DNA of 64,000 nucleotides from an uncultured Clostridia bacterium (lineage in GTDB: Bacteria; Bacillota; Clostridia; Christensenellales; Borkfalkiaceae). Below the pieces are notes generated by a model that had not been told where the DNA came from, made no database searches, and worked only from the letters and a program-made list of their open reading frames with translations. This document shows, in pieces, positions 1-8,836 of the stretch. The DNA lies in assembly GCA_944330115.1 (NCBI GenBank), contig CALVIN010000006.1, forward strand, positions 62,001 through 126,000, in the 5' to 3' direction. How positions within the stretch are numbered: position 1 is the first letter of the stretch; every line of letters begins with the position of its first letter. Made by a program: the position numbers and the translations under genes.

Positions 1-108
1 GCATTCTTGTGCCTTGGTTTTTCTGTGCCATAGCGCCATATGCCGCGCTTTGCGCTTATTTAAATTAAATTAAAATAATAAAAACAAAGTAAAAATTTAA
101 TTTATTTA

Positions 109-1563
109 TTACATTTTTTCTTCGAAGTCGTTGTCGTACGTGTCGCCGCCGTCGCCTTCGGTCTTGTTTTTCTTCTTGCGCCTGTTGGAGCCGCTGACGT
201 ATGCAAGGTATGCAACGCCCGCTATAACGAGCACCACTATGACTATAACGAGCACGACGGTGAGTATTACGTTCTCTTCGCTGTAATCTTCGGGCGCGGT
301 GGGCTCGGTAAATTCGCCGTCTTCGCCCGAGAAATTATACACGGTGAGGAAGGCGGTTGCCACATAGCCCGAGGTCGCCGTGCCGTCGTCCGAAACATAT
401 ACCACCCTGCAGAAGTCCGCCTCGAGCGCGCCGTCTGCCTGTGCCTGTCCGTCCGCGGTTATCTGGCTGAGCACGCTCACCTCCGCGCCGGCGTCGAGCG
501 ACAGAAGTCTGGTCGCCTCGCACATATAGGGCATGCTGTATATGCCCGCGGGGTAGTTGAGTTTCGCCTGCTCAAAGGGGGCGGCGGAGGTCGTAAGGTT
601 GGCCTTTACGCTCGTGGCATACGTCACATAGGTCTTGCTGCCTGTGGCGATTATGTCGGCATTGCCGGTTGTGCACAGCACGAGAGCGTAGCACTCGGTG
701 TCCGTTCTGCGGGTGGCGGGAGTTTCCTCGCTGCCCACGGTGACGAAGTATGCGCCTGAGAGGTCCGAAAGGTCGATCTCGGTGACGTACTGCCCCGCCG
801 GTACCAGCCTGTACTGCGCCGACGGGTTTTTGAGCAGCTGCGCGGTGTTGCCCACGGCAATTGTTTCGCCCTGCGATTCGTCGGTATAGCGGAAGGTATA
901 GCCTATCACGGCTATGTTTGTTATGCTCGTGCCCGCAACTACGCACAGTCCGCCGTCGAGCAGGGCATATACATTGCCTCCTATCACTTTGAGGTCGGTA
1001 TAGCGCCCTGCGGGGAAGTCGGTGCGCACGGCGGCCATGTCGGTGACGCGCAGCGTGCCGTCGTCTACCGAATAGGCGAGTGAGCCGTTGGTTATAATTC
1101 CGCTCTGAACGGGCGGCATGGTCTGGTCGCTCTCTGTCACCGTGCCGTCGGAGTAGAGGTATACTCCGCTGCCGTCGGAGAACAGCAGCCCCTCGCTGCA
1201 ATAGCTCATGTCGGTGATGTTTGCCGAGCTGCCCGAGGAGGCGTGGTCGTAGGCATAGAGCGCCTCGCCGTCGTTCACAAGTACTCCGCCTTCGTATACA
1301 TACACGCCCATGCCGCTTGCGTCGGTGGTCAGATCTGCACTGCCTCCTTCGTATATGTATATCTGCGAGCCCTTGGAAAAGGCGAATTGGTTTTCGCCCA
1401 CGGCGTAGTTGTCGAAGCCGCCGAGGTCGAGTTCCGAAACAAAGTCGGGATAGACCGTCGTCGCGGCGTCTGCATATTTGGTTGTAAGGCCGAACGCGGC
1501 GCCGCAGGTGAGCGTTGCCGCCGCGGTTGCGGCGCATAATAAAACTGCTAATGTCCTTTTCAC
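109..1563 (-). CDS. secreted, C-terminally membrane-anchored protein of unknown function
   Basis: Unknown family, 484 residues from a GTG start. Residues 1 to about 35 form a signal peptide (KR followed by an Ala/Leu-rich stretch). The middle has repeated short strands of the type VYxYEGG / GVYLYSDG, which suggests a beta-propeller. Before the C-terminus is an SH3b-like segment (YPAGIYSMPY ... SGYVATAFL). A single Val/Ile-rich membrane helix lies at about 432-455, followed by a basic then acidic cytoplasmic tail. A longer frame opens upstream, but GTG at 1563 is preferred because the hydrophobic signal begins there and a perfect promoter sits 7 nt upstream, leaving no room for a leader. The gene at 2764-3450 has the same architecture. 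Likely a cell-surface protein; role unknown. Confidence 0.75.
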   Translation of the reverse strand: MKRTLAVLLCAATAAATLTCGAAFGLTTKYADAATTVYPDFVSELDLGGFDNYAVGENQFAFSKGSQIYIYEGGSADLTTDASGMGVYVYEGGVLVNDGEALYAYDHASSGSSANITDMSYCSEGLLFSDGSGVYLYSDGTVTESDQTMPPVQSGIITNGSLAYSVDDGTLRVTDMAAVRTDFPAGRYTDLKVIGGNVYALLDGGLCVVAGTSITNIAVIGYTFRYTDESQGETIAVGNTAQLLKNPSAQYRLVPAGQYVTEIDLSDLSGAYFVTVGSEETPATRRTDTECYALVLCTTGNADIIATGSKTYVTYATSVKANLTTSAAPFEQAKLNYPAGIYSMPYMCEATRLLSLDAGAEVSVLSQITADGQAQADGALEADFCRVVYVSDDGTATSGYVATAFLTVYNFSGEDGEFTEPTAPEDYSEENVILTVVLVIVIVVLVIAGVAYLAYVSGSNRRKKKNKTEGDGGDTYDNDFEEKM

Positions 1564-1570
1564 GCTAAAA

Positions 1571-1599
1571 ATTATACCACACCCCGCCGAGCTTGTAAA
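1571..1599 (-). promoter_or_regulatory. promoter giving an apparently leaderless mRNA
   Basis: On the minus strand, TTTACA (1594-1599), a 17-nt spacer and TATAAT (1571-1576) lie 7 nt from the GTG at 1563. A normal start site would fall at or next to the start codon, and there is no Shine-Dalgarno sequence. The same geometry recurs at 11287-11325. Confidence 0.7.
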
Positions 1600-1934
1600 G
1601 ATTTTTAAAATAATGAGTGTAATTTTTGTGCGCATGCATGCGCGTATCTTGCCGAAAGTGCACGGAATGGGGCGCATTTTTTTATGTTTGTCGTCCGTCG
1701 GACAGATTTCCCGCCGCGGGGCGGGCGGCGCTGTATATCGTACTGCCGCCGCGAAGTCGCGTAAAAATGTGCCCGCACGGCAGGTAAAAAGTTGCGCCGT
1801 GCGCCTTTGTAACAGAAATTTTCTTATAAATTGCCATAAAAATTTTTTAATTATGAAGATTCTGTCATATTTATCGGGTATAATCTAAACAGAAAACAAA
1901 CAAATGTTCGTATTTTTAAGCGAGAGGCGTAAAA

Positions 1935-2306
1935 ATGAGGTTGAAGGCCATACTAAAATTTTACTTTAAGCCGGAGGAGGCGGAGACCAGGCTGAACAGG
2001 CTTATATGTCACAGGGCATATTCGCTGAACAGTTCGCGCGGGGCGTACGACTGCGCCGTTGCGGTGGCGGAACTGTTGCACAAAAAGGGGGAACTGTGCG
2101 TGCTGTGGGGATTTTTGAACGGCGCTGCCGAAAAATTCAGCGACGGGGAGCTTGAAAAGCTCAAAGAGTACGCCTTTGCGCCGCGCAGGCGGGGTAGCGA
2201 GGGGAGGGAGATGCACAGGCTGGCGGTCGCCTTTGCGCGCAGGATACGCGGCGGGACGGAGCGCTTTGCCGAGAGCTTCAGGGTAATGGAGGAGCTGGGG
2301 TTATGA
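1935..2306 (+). CDS. small hypothetical protein
   Basis: A 123-residue basic, Leu/Ala/Arg-rich soluble protein with no signal peptide or membrane segment and no family I recognise. Two pairs of helices can be imagined (residues 10-60 and 70-120). ATG at 1935 follows a GAGAGG ribosome site, and a TATAAT box lies at 1879-1884, so it is probably expressed alone. It is convergent with the gene at 2764-3450, and a mosaic repeat separates them. Composition matches the neighbouring core genes. Confidence 0.6.
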   Translation: MRLKAILKFYFKPEEAETRLNRLICHRAYSLNSSRGAYDCAVAVAELLHKKGELCVLWGFLNGAAEKFSDGELEKLKEYAFAPRRRGSEGREMHRLAVAFARRIRGGTERFAESFRVMEELGL

Positions 2307-2312
2307 GAGAGG

Positions 2313-2757
2313 TTCACAAAAATTCCGCTCTGGCCGCGCGCAAAAAATTTCGTGATTTTGAGGAACTAAGTTCCTCTGGCGGCATAAATAAGTGCCCCCG
2401 ATTATCAGAAATGCCACCATTCACCTCCAGTAAGCCGCCTTTCGTGTGCCGCGGAGAGACCGAGACATGCCGAGCGTAGCGTGAGGCGCCTCGGGGACGA
2501 CCAACGAGGCACTAGGCGACCGCGCTTAACGGCTGAACTAAATTCAGCCTTGCGCAGAGTTATTTCTAAAATAAATAAACGTCGCAAGGCGGGTTTCCCG
2601 CCGCAGCAGGACTCAATTTGCGCATACCTGCGGCTCACCAAGGGGGAATTGCCCCGATTATATGATATGAGAGCTCTTATAAATCGGGGCAAGGGGGAGC
2701 TGGCTCCCCAAAAATCACGGAAATTGTTCGGCGGCACCAGCCAAACAATTTCGTGAA
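2313..2757. repeat. mosaic hairpin-capped intergenic repeat, copy A
   Basis: This non-coding stretch fills the gap between two convergent genes. The left end resembles the hairpin end of the copy at 60039 (GCGCGCAAAAAATTTCGTGA shared). The right end is a hairpin with loop GGCACCA, as at 60717-60758. Internal blocks (GCAAGGCGGGTTTCCCGCCG; GGGGGAATTGCC; AAATCGGGGCAAGGGGG) also recur in the 60.0-60.8 kb copy. No transposase or sizeable convincing gene is present. Confidence 0.75.
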
Positions 2758-2763
2758 TTTGTT

Positions 2764-3450
2764 TTATTTTATTTTCGGTTTTCGGCTCGAGGCTATCACG
2801 AGGCCGACGGCGAGCACGGCTATAATGGCAATCACCACTACGGCAACTATGGTGCCGCCGCTGCCCGTCTGTTCTTCTTCGACGTCCTGCCCGGGCGGAG
2901 GGGGCTCCTCCTCGTCGGTGACGATCAGCGGATAATCTTCATTTGCTCCCGCAATATAGCCGAACGAACCGTTGCATAGCACGTATGAATACCCCGAGGC
3001 GCCGCTGTAATAAGAGCCGTAAAATGCGGCCGTCACGGTTATGTCGTCGATGGCGGGCAGGTTGCCCGCGGAGTCCTGCGAAAAGGTGACCGATACCGAC
3101 TTGTAAAGGTAGGTCACTTGCGGGCTTTCGCTCAAAAGTTCAAAGCCGGATTTTTGCACATAGCCGTACACGGCGCGGTATATGCCGCTGTCTTCGGCGT
3201 ATTTGGCGCGGTACCACTCGCCCTCCTCGTAGATAACTTCCACGCAGTATGTGTAGGGCACGGCAAATATGGCCGTCGAGAGGTCGGCGGCCGTGCAGAA
3301 GTATGCCTCGCGCGAGGAGGCGCGGGCGTACGTTGTCGCGCCCGTTTCGGCGGCGCTTGCAGATATATCCTTTGCATCTTCCGCCGCGAACTGCGCAAAT
3401 GCGAGCATGACGGCGGCAAACAGCGCCGCCGCCGGTTTGAGTACCTTCAT
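2764..3450 (-). CDS. secreted SH3-like protein with C-terminal membrane anchor
   Basis: 228 residues. A signal peptide covers about 1-33 (KVLKPAAALFAAVMLAFA...). The body (about 40-105) looks like an SH3b-type segment (AVPYTYCVEVIYEEGEWYR ... YGYVQKSGFELL). A second beta-rich part at 110-175 is followed by an acidic/proline-rich stalk (EEEPPPPGQDVEEE), one membrane helix at about 198-220 and a short basic tail. The layout parallels the protein at 109-1563. No clear Shine-Dalgarno precedes the ATG. It is divergent from the phage-like terminase gene with only 83 bp between. Probably a cell-wall-facing sensor or anchor; function not known. Confidence 0.7.
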   Translation of the reverse strand: MKVLKPAAALFAAVMLAFAQFAAEDAKDISASAAETGATTYARASSREAYFCTAADLSTAIFAVPYTYCVEVIYEEGEWYRAKYAEDSGIYRAVYGYVQKSGFELLSESPQVTYLYKSVSVTFSQDSAGNLPAIDDITVTAAFYGSYYSGASGYSYVLCNGSFGYIAGANEDYPLIVTDEEEPPPPGQDVEEEQTGSGGTIVAVVVIAIIAVLAVGLVIASSRKPKIK

Positions 3451-3533
3451 ACAAACAGCATTTTAAGGGGGATATGCGCCGTGAAAAATATATATTTTTG
3501 TAATTTAAAGTCTTTTGCAAAGGTAATCGATCA

Positions 3534-4970
3534 ATGCAGCGTGAAGATATCATACGCGCCATAGCGGCGATAGACGCCGAACTTGAAAAGAGGCGTGCGC
3601 AGAACAAGCTTGCCGGCTATAACACGGGCAGGAAGAAGCACAAAAAGCAGCTGGCATTTCACAAGTGCAAAAAGCGCAACAGGTGGGTGTTCGGCGGCAA
3701 CCGCTCGGGGAAAACCGAGTGCGGCGCCGTGGAGACGGTGTGGATGGCGCGCGGAATTCATCCCTACCGCAGGAACAGAAGGGATACCTTCGGGTGGGTG
3801 GTGTCGCTCTCGCAGCAGGTGCAGCGCGACGTTGCGCAGAGCAAAATTTTATACTATCTCCCCAAGAGCTGGATAGCCGATATCGTAATGCTCTCCGGCC
3901 GCAAAGACAGTCCAGCTTCGGGCGTCATCGACCAGATAAAGGTAAAAAACGTGTTCGGCGGCATATCCACGATAGGCTTCAAGAGCTGCGACCAGGGGCG
4001 CGAAAAGTTCCAGGGCGCCTCGCTTGACTATGTCTGGTTCGACGAGGAGCCTCCGCGCGACGTGTATGAGGAGTGCCTGATGCGCGTGATGGACAGGCGG
4101 GGCGACATATTCGGCACCATGACGCCGCTCAAGGGGCGCACCTTTATATACGATGAGATATATCTCAACAGGCGCAGAAACCCCGAGATATGGTACGAGT
4201 TCATGAATTGGGACGACAATCCCTTTCTCTCCAAGAGCGAGATAGCCATGCTCGACGGCGCCCTGTCGGAGAGCGCGCTCGACAGCCGCAAATACGGCCG
4301 CTTTTCGGAGGGGTACGGCCTCGTGTATCCCGAATTTGACGAGGACGTGCACGTTATAGAACCCTTTGCCGTGCCTCCCGAGTGGCAGGAGATGATATCA
4401 ATAGACCCGGGGCTGAATAACCCGCTCTCGGCGCACTGGTACTGCGTCGACTGGGACGGCAACGTGTATGTGATAGCCGAGCACTACGCCGCGGGGAAAG
4501 ACATCGACTTCCACGCCCGCGCGATCATGGAGATCAGCCGCAAACTCGGCTGGAAGACGGATAGCTGCGGCAGGGTGCAGGCGCTCATCGACAGCGCCGC
4601 CAATCAGCGCACGCTTGCCTCGGCAAAGTCGGTGGCGGAGCTCTTCGGCGAGAGGGGAATTCTTGTGAATACCAACGTCAACAAGGATGTCTTTTCGGGC
4701 ATATCGCGCGTTAAAAGCTACCTTGCGCGCGGCAACGGCGAGCCGGACATATATATCTTCAAAAACTGTGAAAACATGATATCGGAGTTCAAGGGCTACA
4801 GCTGGGGCGCGGGCGACAGTCCCGTAAAGCGCAACGACCACAGCATGGACGAGCTGAGGTACTTTATAATGACCCGTCCCCGCCCTGCCGAGAGGGAGCA
4901 AAATCTTTCGCCCGTCGCCCGCGACAAACAGAGAAGGATAAGGAGGTTGCACAAAAAGATTGAGCGATGA
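3534..4970 (+). CDS. terL: phage terminase large subunit
   Basis: 478 residues; ATP-driven DNA packaging motor and nuclease. The ATPase domain carries Walker A FGGNRSGKT (about 53-61), Walker B YVWFDEEPP (about 165-173) and the coupling motif MTPLKG. The C-terminal RNase H-like nuclease shows SIDPGL, LIDSAA and DHSMDELRY, which supply the acidic metal ligands. Length and motif order fit P22/Terminase_6-type large subunits. It is the first gene of a tight plus-strand run and overlaps the next gene by 11 bp. An AAAGG site lies about 9 nt before the ATG. All catalytic motifs look intact, which argues against decay. No recognisable small terminase precedes it. Confidence 0.93.
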   Translation: MQREDIIRAIAAIDAELEKRRAQNKLAGYNTGRKKHKKQLAFHKCKKRNRWVFGGNRSGKTECGAVETVWMARGIHPYRRNRRDTFGWVVSLSQQVQRDVAQSKILYYLPKSWIADIVMLSGRKDSPASGVIDQIKVKNVFGGISTIGFKSCDQGREKFQGASLDYVWFDEEPPRDVYEECLMRVMDRRGDIFGTMTPLKGRTFIYDEIYLNRRRNPEIWYEFMNWDDNPFLSKSEIAMLDGALSESALDSRKYGRFSEGYGLVYPEFDEDVHVIEPFAVPPEWQEMISIDPGLNNPLSAHWYCVDWDGNVYVIAEHYAAGKDIDFHARAIMEISRKLGWKTDSCGRVQALIDSAANQRTLASAKSVAELFGERGILVNTNVNKDVFSGISRVKSYLARGNGEPDIYIFKNCENMISEFKGYSWGAGDSPVKRNDHSMDELRYFIMTRPRPAEREQNLSPVARDKQRRIRRLHKKIER

Positions 4971-5241
4971 AGGAGTAAAAAAGGCGCTTATCAAGTGCGC
5001 AGTCGGGTTCGATACCAGCGAGGTGGTGGAGGAATACACCGTCGACGGCGACGAGCTCAAACTTGTAAAGCGCAAAATAACAAAGCGCGACGTCCCGCCC
5101 GACATAAAGGCGGTGAAGATGCTGCTCGACGGCGAGGCCGAAGTCGACGGGATGAGCGACGCCGAGCTCGAGGAGCGCAGAAAAAAACTTATTGAAATGT
5201 TAAAGGAGGAAGGCATTGACTCACAAAACCAAGACCGATGA
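4960..5241 (+). CDS. small phage-module protein
   Basis: A 93-residue charged soluble protein between terminase and portal, overlapping both (11 bp and 26 bp). Its centre (KRDVPPDIKAVKMLL, about 46-60) resembles a pattern seen in small terminase-associated proteins of Clostridia phages, and the C-terminus is a charged helix. I cannot confirm a small-terminase function: no DNA-binding helix-turn-helix is obvious. Coupled translation with its neighbours supports a real gene. Confidence 0.7.
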   Translation: MSDEGVKKALIKCAVGFDTSEVVEEYTVDGDELKLVKRKITKRDVPPDIKAVKMLLDGEAEVDGMSDAELEERRKKLIEMLKEEGIDSQNQDR

Positions 5242-7081
5242 AGATCAGACGACCCGACGGGAGGAGGCGCGCATACGCGCCTTGGTAGAGGACGTGGAGG
5301 CCGACTTTGCCGAGAGGCAGAAGGAACGGGCGGCGCTCGAGCGCGAGTGGGAGCTCGACATGAATTTTTTGAGCGGCAACCAGTATTGCGGCATAAATTC
5401 CGCGGGGGAGATAGAAGAGGAGGAGAGGGAGTACGGATGGCAGCCCAAGCGGGTGTTCAACAGAATAGCGCCCACTATAGAGCTCCGCTGTTCCCGCCTG
5501 GCCCGCATACGCCCCGCGCTTTCCGTGCGCGCCCTCTCGGAGGACGAGGCCGATAAGCGTGCCGCGGCGCTCTCGGGCGCCATACTTGCCGCCGCCGGCG
5601 AAAGGGCGGGACTGGACGACGCTCTCTCCGCCGCCACGGTGTGGTCGGAGACGTGCGGCACGGCCTTTTACAAGGTGGTATGGGACAACTCGGCGGGCGA
5701 CGTGCTCGGCAAAACGGAGGAGGGCGAAAACGTGTGTGCGGGCGACGTAAAGGTGATGGCCCTCTCGCCATTCGAAATATACCCCTACTCGCTCTCGGAG
5801 GAGAGCATAGAGGCTCAGCCCTCCATAATTCACGCCCGCGCCGTGTCGGTGCAGGACATATTTGCGGCATATGGCGTAAAACTTGCCGGCAGGGACATAG
5901 AGGAGTTCGCCCTCTCGCCGTGCGCGGCGTGCGGTACGCAGGGCGGCAGGATACGCTGCAAGCGCAGGGGGTACGAGGTGGTCATAGAGCGCTATTCCCG
6001 CCCCGCCGCCGACATGCCCGAGGGCAGGCTGACCGCCGTCGCCGGCGGCGTATTGCTGTACGACGGCCCGCTGCCATACATAAACGGCGAAAACGGCGCG
6101 AGGACATACCCCTTCATAAAGCAGACGTGCATTCCGCTCGCTGGCAGCTTTTTCGGCATAAGCGTGGTCGACAGAATGATCCCCGTGCAGCGTGCATACA
6201 ACGCCGTGCGCAACCGCAAGCACGAGTTTTTGAACAGGCTCTCCATGGGCACGGTGGTAGTGGAGGAGGGCTCGCTCGACGTCGACGACCTCGTGGAGGA
6301 CGGCCTTCGCCCCGGCAAGGTGATAGTATACCGCCAGGGCGGCAAGCCGCCCGAGATGTTTTCCTCCGGCCCGCTGCCCGATTCCTTTGAAAAGGAGGAG
6401 GAGATGCTCTCCGACGAATTCACCAAAATTTCGGGCATGGGCGACCTCACGCAGAACGGGCAGAGCTTCTCTTCGGTGACGAGCGCCACCGGCCTGCAGC
6501 TGCTCATCGAGCAGGACGAGGCCCGCCTCAACGTGTGCTACGAATCGATAAAGCAGGCGTTAAAGCTGATAGGCAGGCACATACTCCGTCTGTACAGGCA
6601 GTTCGCCGCCGAGGCGCGCATAGTGCGCTCGCCCGCGGAGGGCGGCAATGTGCGCCTCATGCTCTTCAAGGGGACGGATATAATCTCCGACGAGGTCATT
6701 TTAGAGTCGGACAGCGACATAAACCTGACCCCCGCCGAGCGGCGCAACGTCGTGTATGAGATGATAGACAGGGGGCTTTTATCGGACGACGACGGCAAGC
6801 TGAGCAGGTATACGAAGAACAAGGTGCTCTCCTTTATAGGCTACGGCGGCTTTGCGGGGGAGAGAGATCTTGCGCACATGCACGCCGAGCGCGCCGCCGC
6901 CGAAAACGAGGCGATGAAGAGCGCGCCCGCGGAGGTGAAGGAGTATGACGACCACGCCGTGCACATAGCCGAACATACTGCATTTCTGCTCTCGCAGGAG
7001 TGCGGAAAGGATACCGAGGAGCGCGTTTGCGCGCACCTTGAGATACATAAAAACAAATTAAGGGAGGAACAAAATGGATAA
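5216..7081 (+). CDS. P22-like phage portal protein
   Basis: 621 residues. The portal forms the dodecameric ring through which DNA is packed. The N-terminal part (FLSGNQYCGI ... GWQPKRVFNRIAPTIE, then RIRPALSVRA) and the middle (VWSETCGTAFYKVVWD) match the P22-type portal family; a glutamine/charged helical C-terminus follows. P22 portal is longer (725 residues), so a shortened C-terminal barrel is likely. The start is TTG at 5216, behind AAAGGAGG at ideal spacing, and overlaps the previous gene. The scaffold-like gene overlaps its end by 8 bp. Confidence 0.88.
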   Translation: MTHKTKTDEDQTTRREEARIRALVEDVEADFAERQKERAALEREWELDMNFLSGNQYCGINSAGEIEEEEREYGWQPKRVFNRIAPTIELRCSRLARIRPALSVRALSEDEADKRAAALSGAILAAAGERAGLDDALSAATVWSETCGTAFYKVVWDNSAGDVLGKTEEGENVCAGDVKVMALSPFEIYPYSLSEESIEAQPSIIHARAVSVQDIFAAYGVKLAGRDIEEFALSPCAACGTQGGRIRCKRRGYEVVIERYSRPAADMPEGRLTAVAGGVLLYDGPLPYINGENGARTYPFIKQTCIPLAGSFFGISVVDRMIPVQRAYNAVRNRKHEFLNRLSMGTVVVEEGSLDVDDLVEDGLRPGKVIVYRQGGKPPEMFSSGPLPDSFEKEEEMLSDEFTKISGMGDLTQNGQSFSSVTSATGLQLLIEQDEARLNVCYESIKQALKLIGRHILRLYRQFAAEARIVRSPAEGGNVRLMLFKGTDIISDEVILESDSDINLTPAERRNVVYEMIDRGLLSDDDGKLSRYTKNKVLSFIGYGGFAGERDLAHMHAERAAAENEAMKSAPAEVKEYDDHAVHIAEHTAFLLSQECGKDTEERVCAHLEIHKNKLREEQNG

Positions 7082-7517
7082 CCTTGAAAATGAGTGCCCC
7101 GGTACGGCAAACGCTGCGGAGGCAGAGAAGAAGGAAGTTGCGGCAGACCTCGGCAAATTCAAAGACGTAAAGGCCCTTTTGGATGCGTATAACAGCCTCG
7201 AGGCCGAATTCACCCGACGCAGTCAGCGCCTCAGAGAGCTGGAGTCGAACAAGGCTGAAAACCCGCCCGCTCAGGCGGCAAGCGGGGAGCCCTCGGCTCA
7301 TACGCAAAATTCCGCTTCGCTCTACGAGGCGGCGGCCGGCGACGAGGAGGTGAAAACCAAGATCATCGCCGACTATTTAAAGTCGGTGTCGTCTGCAAAG
7401 GGCGCGCCGATGGTGACGGGCGGCATAGTCGTAACGTCGCCCAAAACGCGGCCTGCAAGCATAAAGGAGGCGGGCAGGCTGGCGCAGGAATTTTTTAACG
7501 GCAATTTCAAACAGTAA
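7074..7517 (+). CDS. scaffold-like phage protein
   Basis: 147 residues. The segment GKFKDVKALLDAYNSLEAEF (about 25-44) followed by a charged helix is typical of putative scaffolding proteins encoded between portal and coat in P22-like phages. A low-complexity Ala/Ser/Pro linker and a basic C-terminus (KEAGRLAQEFFNGNF) follow, and such tails often contact coat protein. The ATG follows GGGAGG. Family assignment is by pattern and position only. Confidence 0.7.
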   Translation: MDNLENECPGTANAAEAEKKEVAADLGKFKDVKALLDAYNSLEAEFTRRSQRLRELESNKAENPPAQAASGEPSAHTQNSASLYEAAAGDEEVKTKIIADYLKSVSSAKGAPMVTGGIVVTSPKTRPASIKEAGRLAQEFFNGNFKQ

Positions 7518-7544
7518 TTTCCAAGACGATAAAGGAGGAAAAAG

Positions 7545-8687
7545 TTGATAACACTCACTAACGCCGACAAGGCGCTCAAAACTTACTATCTCGACGCCGT
7601 AGCCACCCAGCTCGACGCCGTATCGCCCTTCTATGCGGCCATCGAAAAGCACAGCGCCGAGGTGTTCGGCAAGGAGGTCAAGGTCGCCGTGGTAAAGGGC
7701 GACAACACCCGCGTTATAGCGGGGGACGAGGACGGCGCCCTCCCCGCTGCGGGCTCAAACAGATACGTCAACCTCACTTCCACGCTCAAAAATATCTACG
7801 GCACCATTGAGATATCCGATAAGGCGCTGCGCGCCTCGGGCAACTCGGGCGGCGCATTCGTAAATTTGCTTAACGCCGAAATGGAGGGACTCATATCCAG
7901 CGCAAAGGTCAACTTTTCGCGCATGCTCTACGGCGACGGCAACGGCTATATCGGCACCATAACCAAGACGAGCGGCACCACCCTCACCGTATCTCCCATA
8001 GGCAGGGTATACGAGGGCATGACGGTAGATTTAAGGTCCACCACCGGCATAATGACGGGCGGCGACGGGCTCACCGTGTCTTCGGTGGACTACGGCGCGG
8101 GCACGGTGACTCTCTCCGCCACGGTTGAGGGCACGCTCACCGGCAAGGATCTGTATGTGCACGGCGCATACGGCAAGGAGATAACGGGCTTCAAGGCCAT
8201 ATTCGGCACGGGCGACATCTACGGCCTCACCCGCTCTTCCGAGAGTATTTTAAACCCCGTGCGCTTCACCATGACCTCGCTCACCGAGGCGGGCATAATG
8301 GAAAACATAAACTACATGGAGGCGTTCTGCAACAACCGCCCCAACATGATACTGTGCTCCTACAAGACCAAGTCTGATATAGGCGCGCTGTTGGGCGAAT
8401 CGAAGATGCAGCTCTCCACCACCGTTTTAAACGGCGGCTACAGCGCCATACTCTTCGACGGCATACCCGTCGTCGCCGACAGGTACTGCCCCGATGACAA
8501 GATTTACCTCGTCAACACCGACGACTTCGTGCTCGCGCAGCTGTGCGACTGGTCGTGGCTGGAGGACGAGGACGGCAAGATATTAAAGCAGGTGCCCGGC
8601 AAGGCGGCGTACAGCGCCACTTTGGTAAAGTATGCCGAGCTCATCTGCAAGAGGCCGTGCGCCCAGTGCGAGATATCTGGCTTCTGA
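7545..8687 (+). CDS. phage major capsid (coat) protein
   Basis: 380 residues, starting at TTG behind AAAGGAGG. The N-terminus (LTNADKALKTYYLDAVATQL) and the GTIEISDKALRAS stretch are typical of HK97-fold coat proteins of the P22/SU10-like group. A beta-rich insertion (about 135-215: GTITKTSGTTLTVSPIGRVY ... ATVEGTLTGKDLYVHG) resembles an I-domain or spacer. The C-terminal part (FDGIPVVADRYCP) is the usual P/A-domain end. Position after the scaffold-like gene and before a connector supports the call. A hairpin with terminator character follows at 8766, which may set coat abundance above downstream genes. Confidence 0.88.
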   Translation: MITLTNADKALKTYYLDAVATQLDAVSPFYAAIEKHSAEVFGKEVKVAVVKGDNTRVIAGDEDGALPAAGSNRYVNLTSTLKNIYGTIEISDKALRASGNSGGAFVNLLNAEMEGLISSAKVNFSRMLYGDGNGYIGTITKTSGTTLTVSPIGRVYEGMTVDLRSTTGIMTGGDGLTVSSVDYGAGTVTLSATVEGTLTGKDLYVHGAYGKEITGFKAIFGTGDIYGLTRSSESILNPVRFTMTSLTEAGIMENINYMEAFCNNRPNMILCSYKTKSDIGALLGESKMQLSTTVLNGGYSAILFDGIPVVADRYCPDDKIYLVNTDDFVLAQLCDWSWLEDEDGKILKQVPGKAAYSATLVKYAELICKRPCAQCEISGF

Positions 8688-8765
8688 TATCCTTTTGCCT
8701 CGGCGGGCAACGCCGCGGCATTTGCCGCGGGGGGCGTGATGTCGCTCCCCGCGCAAATCTGATAC

Positions 8766-8811
8766 GGGCGGCGCGCACGCGCGGGGCGCGGGCGCGCCGC
8801 CCTTTATATTT
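8766..8811 (+). terminator. GC-rich hairpin after the coat gene
   Basis: GGGCGGCGCGC pairs with GCGCGCCGCCC and is followed by TTTATATTT. It lies in the only long gap (149 bp) of the phage module, between coat and connector, and is probably a partial terminator or mRNA-stabilising hairpin. Confidence 0.6.
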
Positions 8812-8836
8812 CATATTTTTTTCAGGAGGCAACAAG

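Noticed and set aside
2481-2756. Small plus-strand frame of 91 codons in repeat A
   Set aside because: Its sequence is made of repeat blocks that recur in non-coding copies; no conserved frame between copies.
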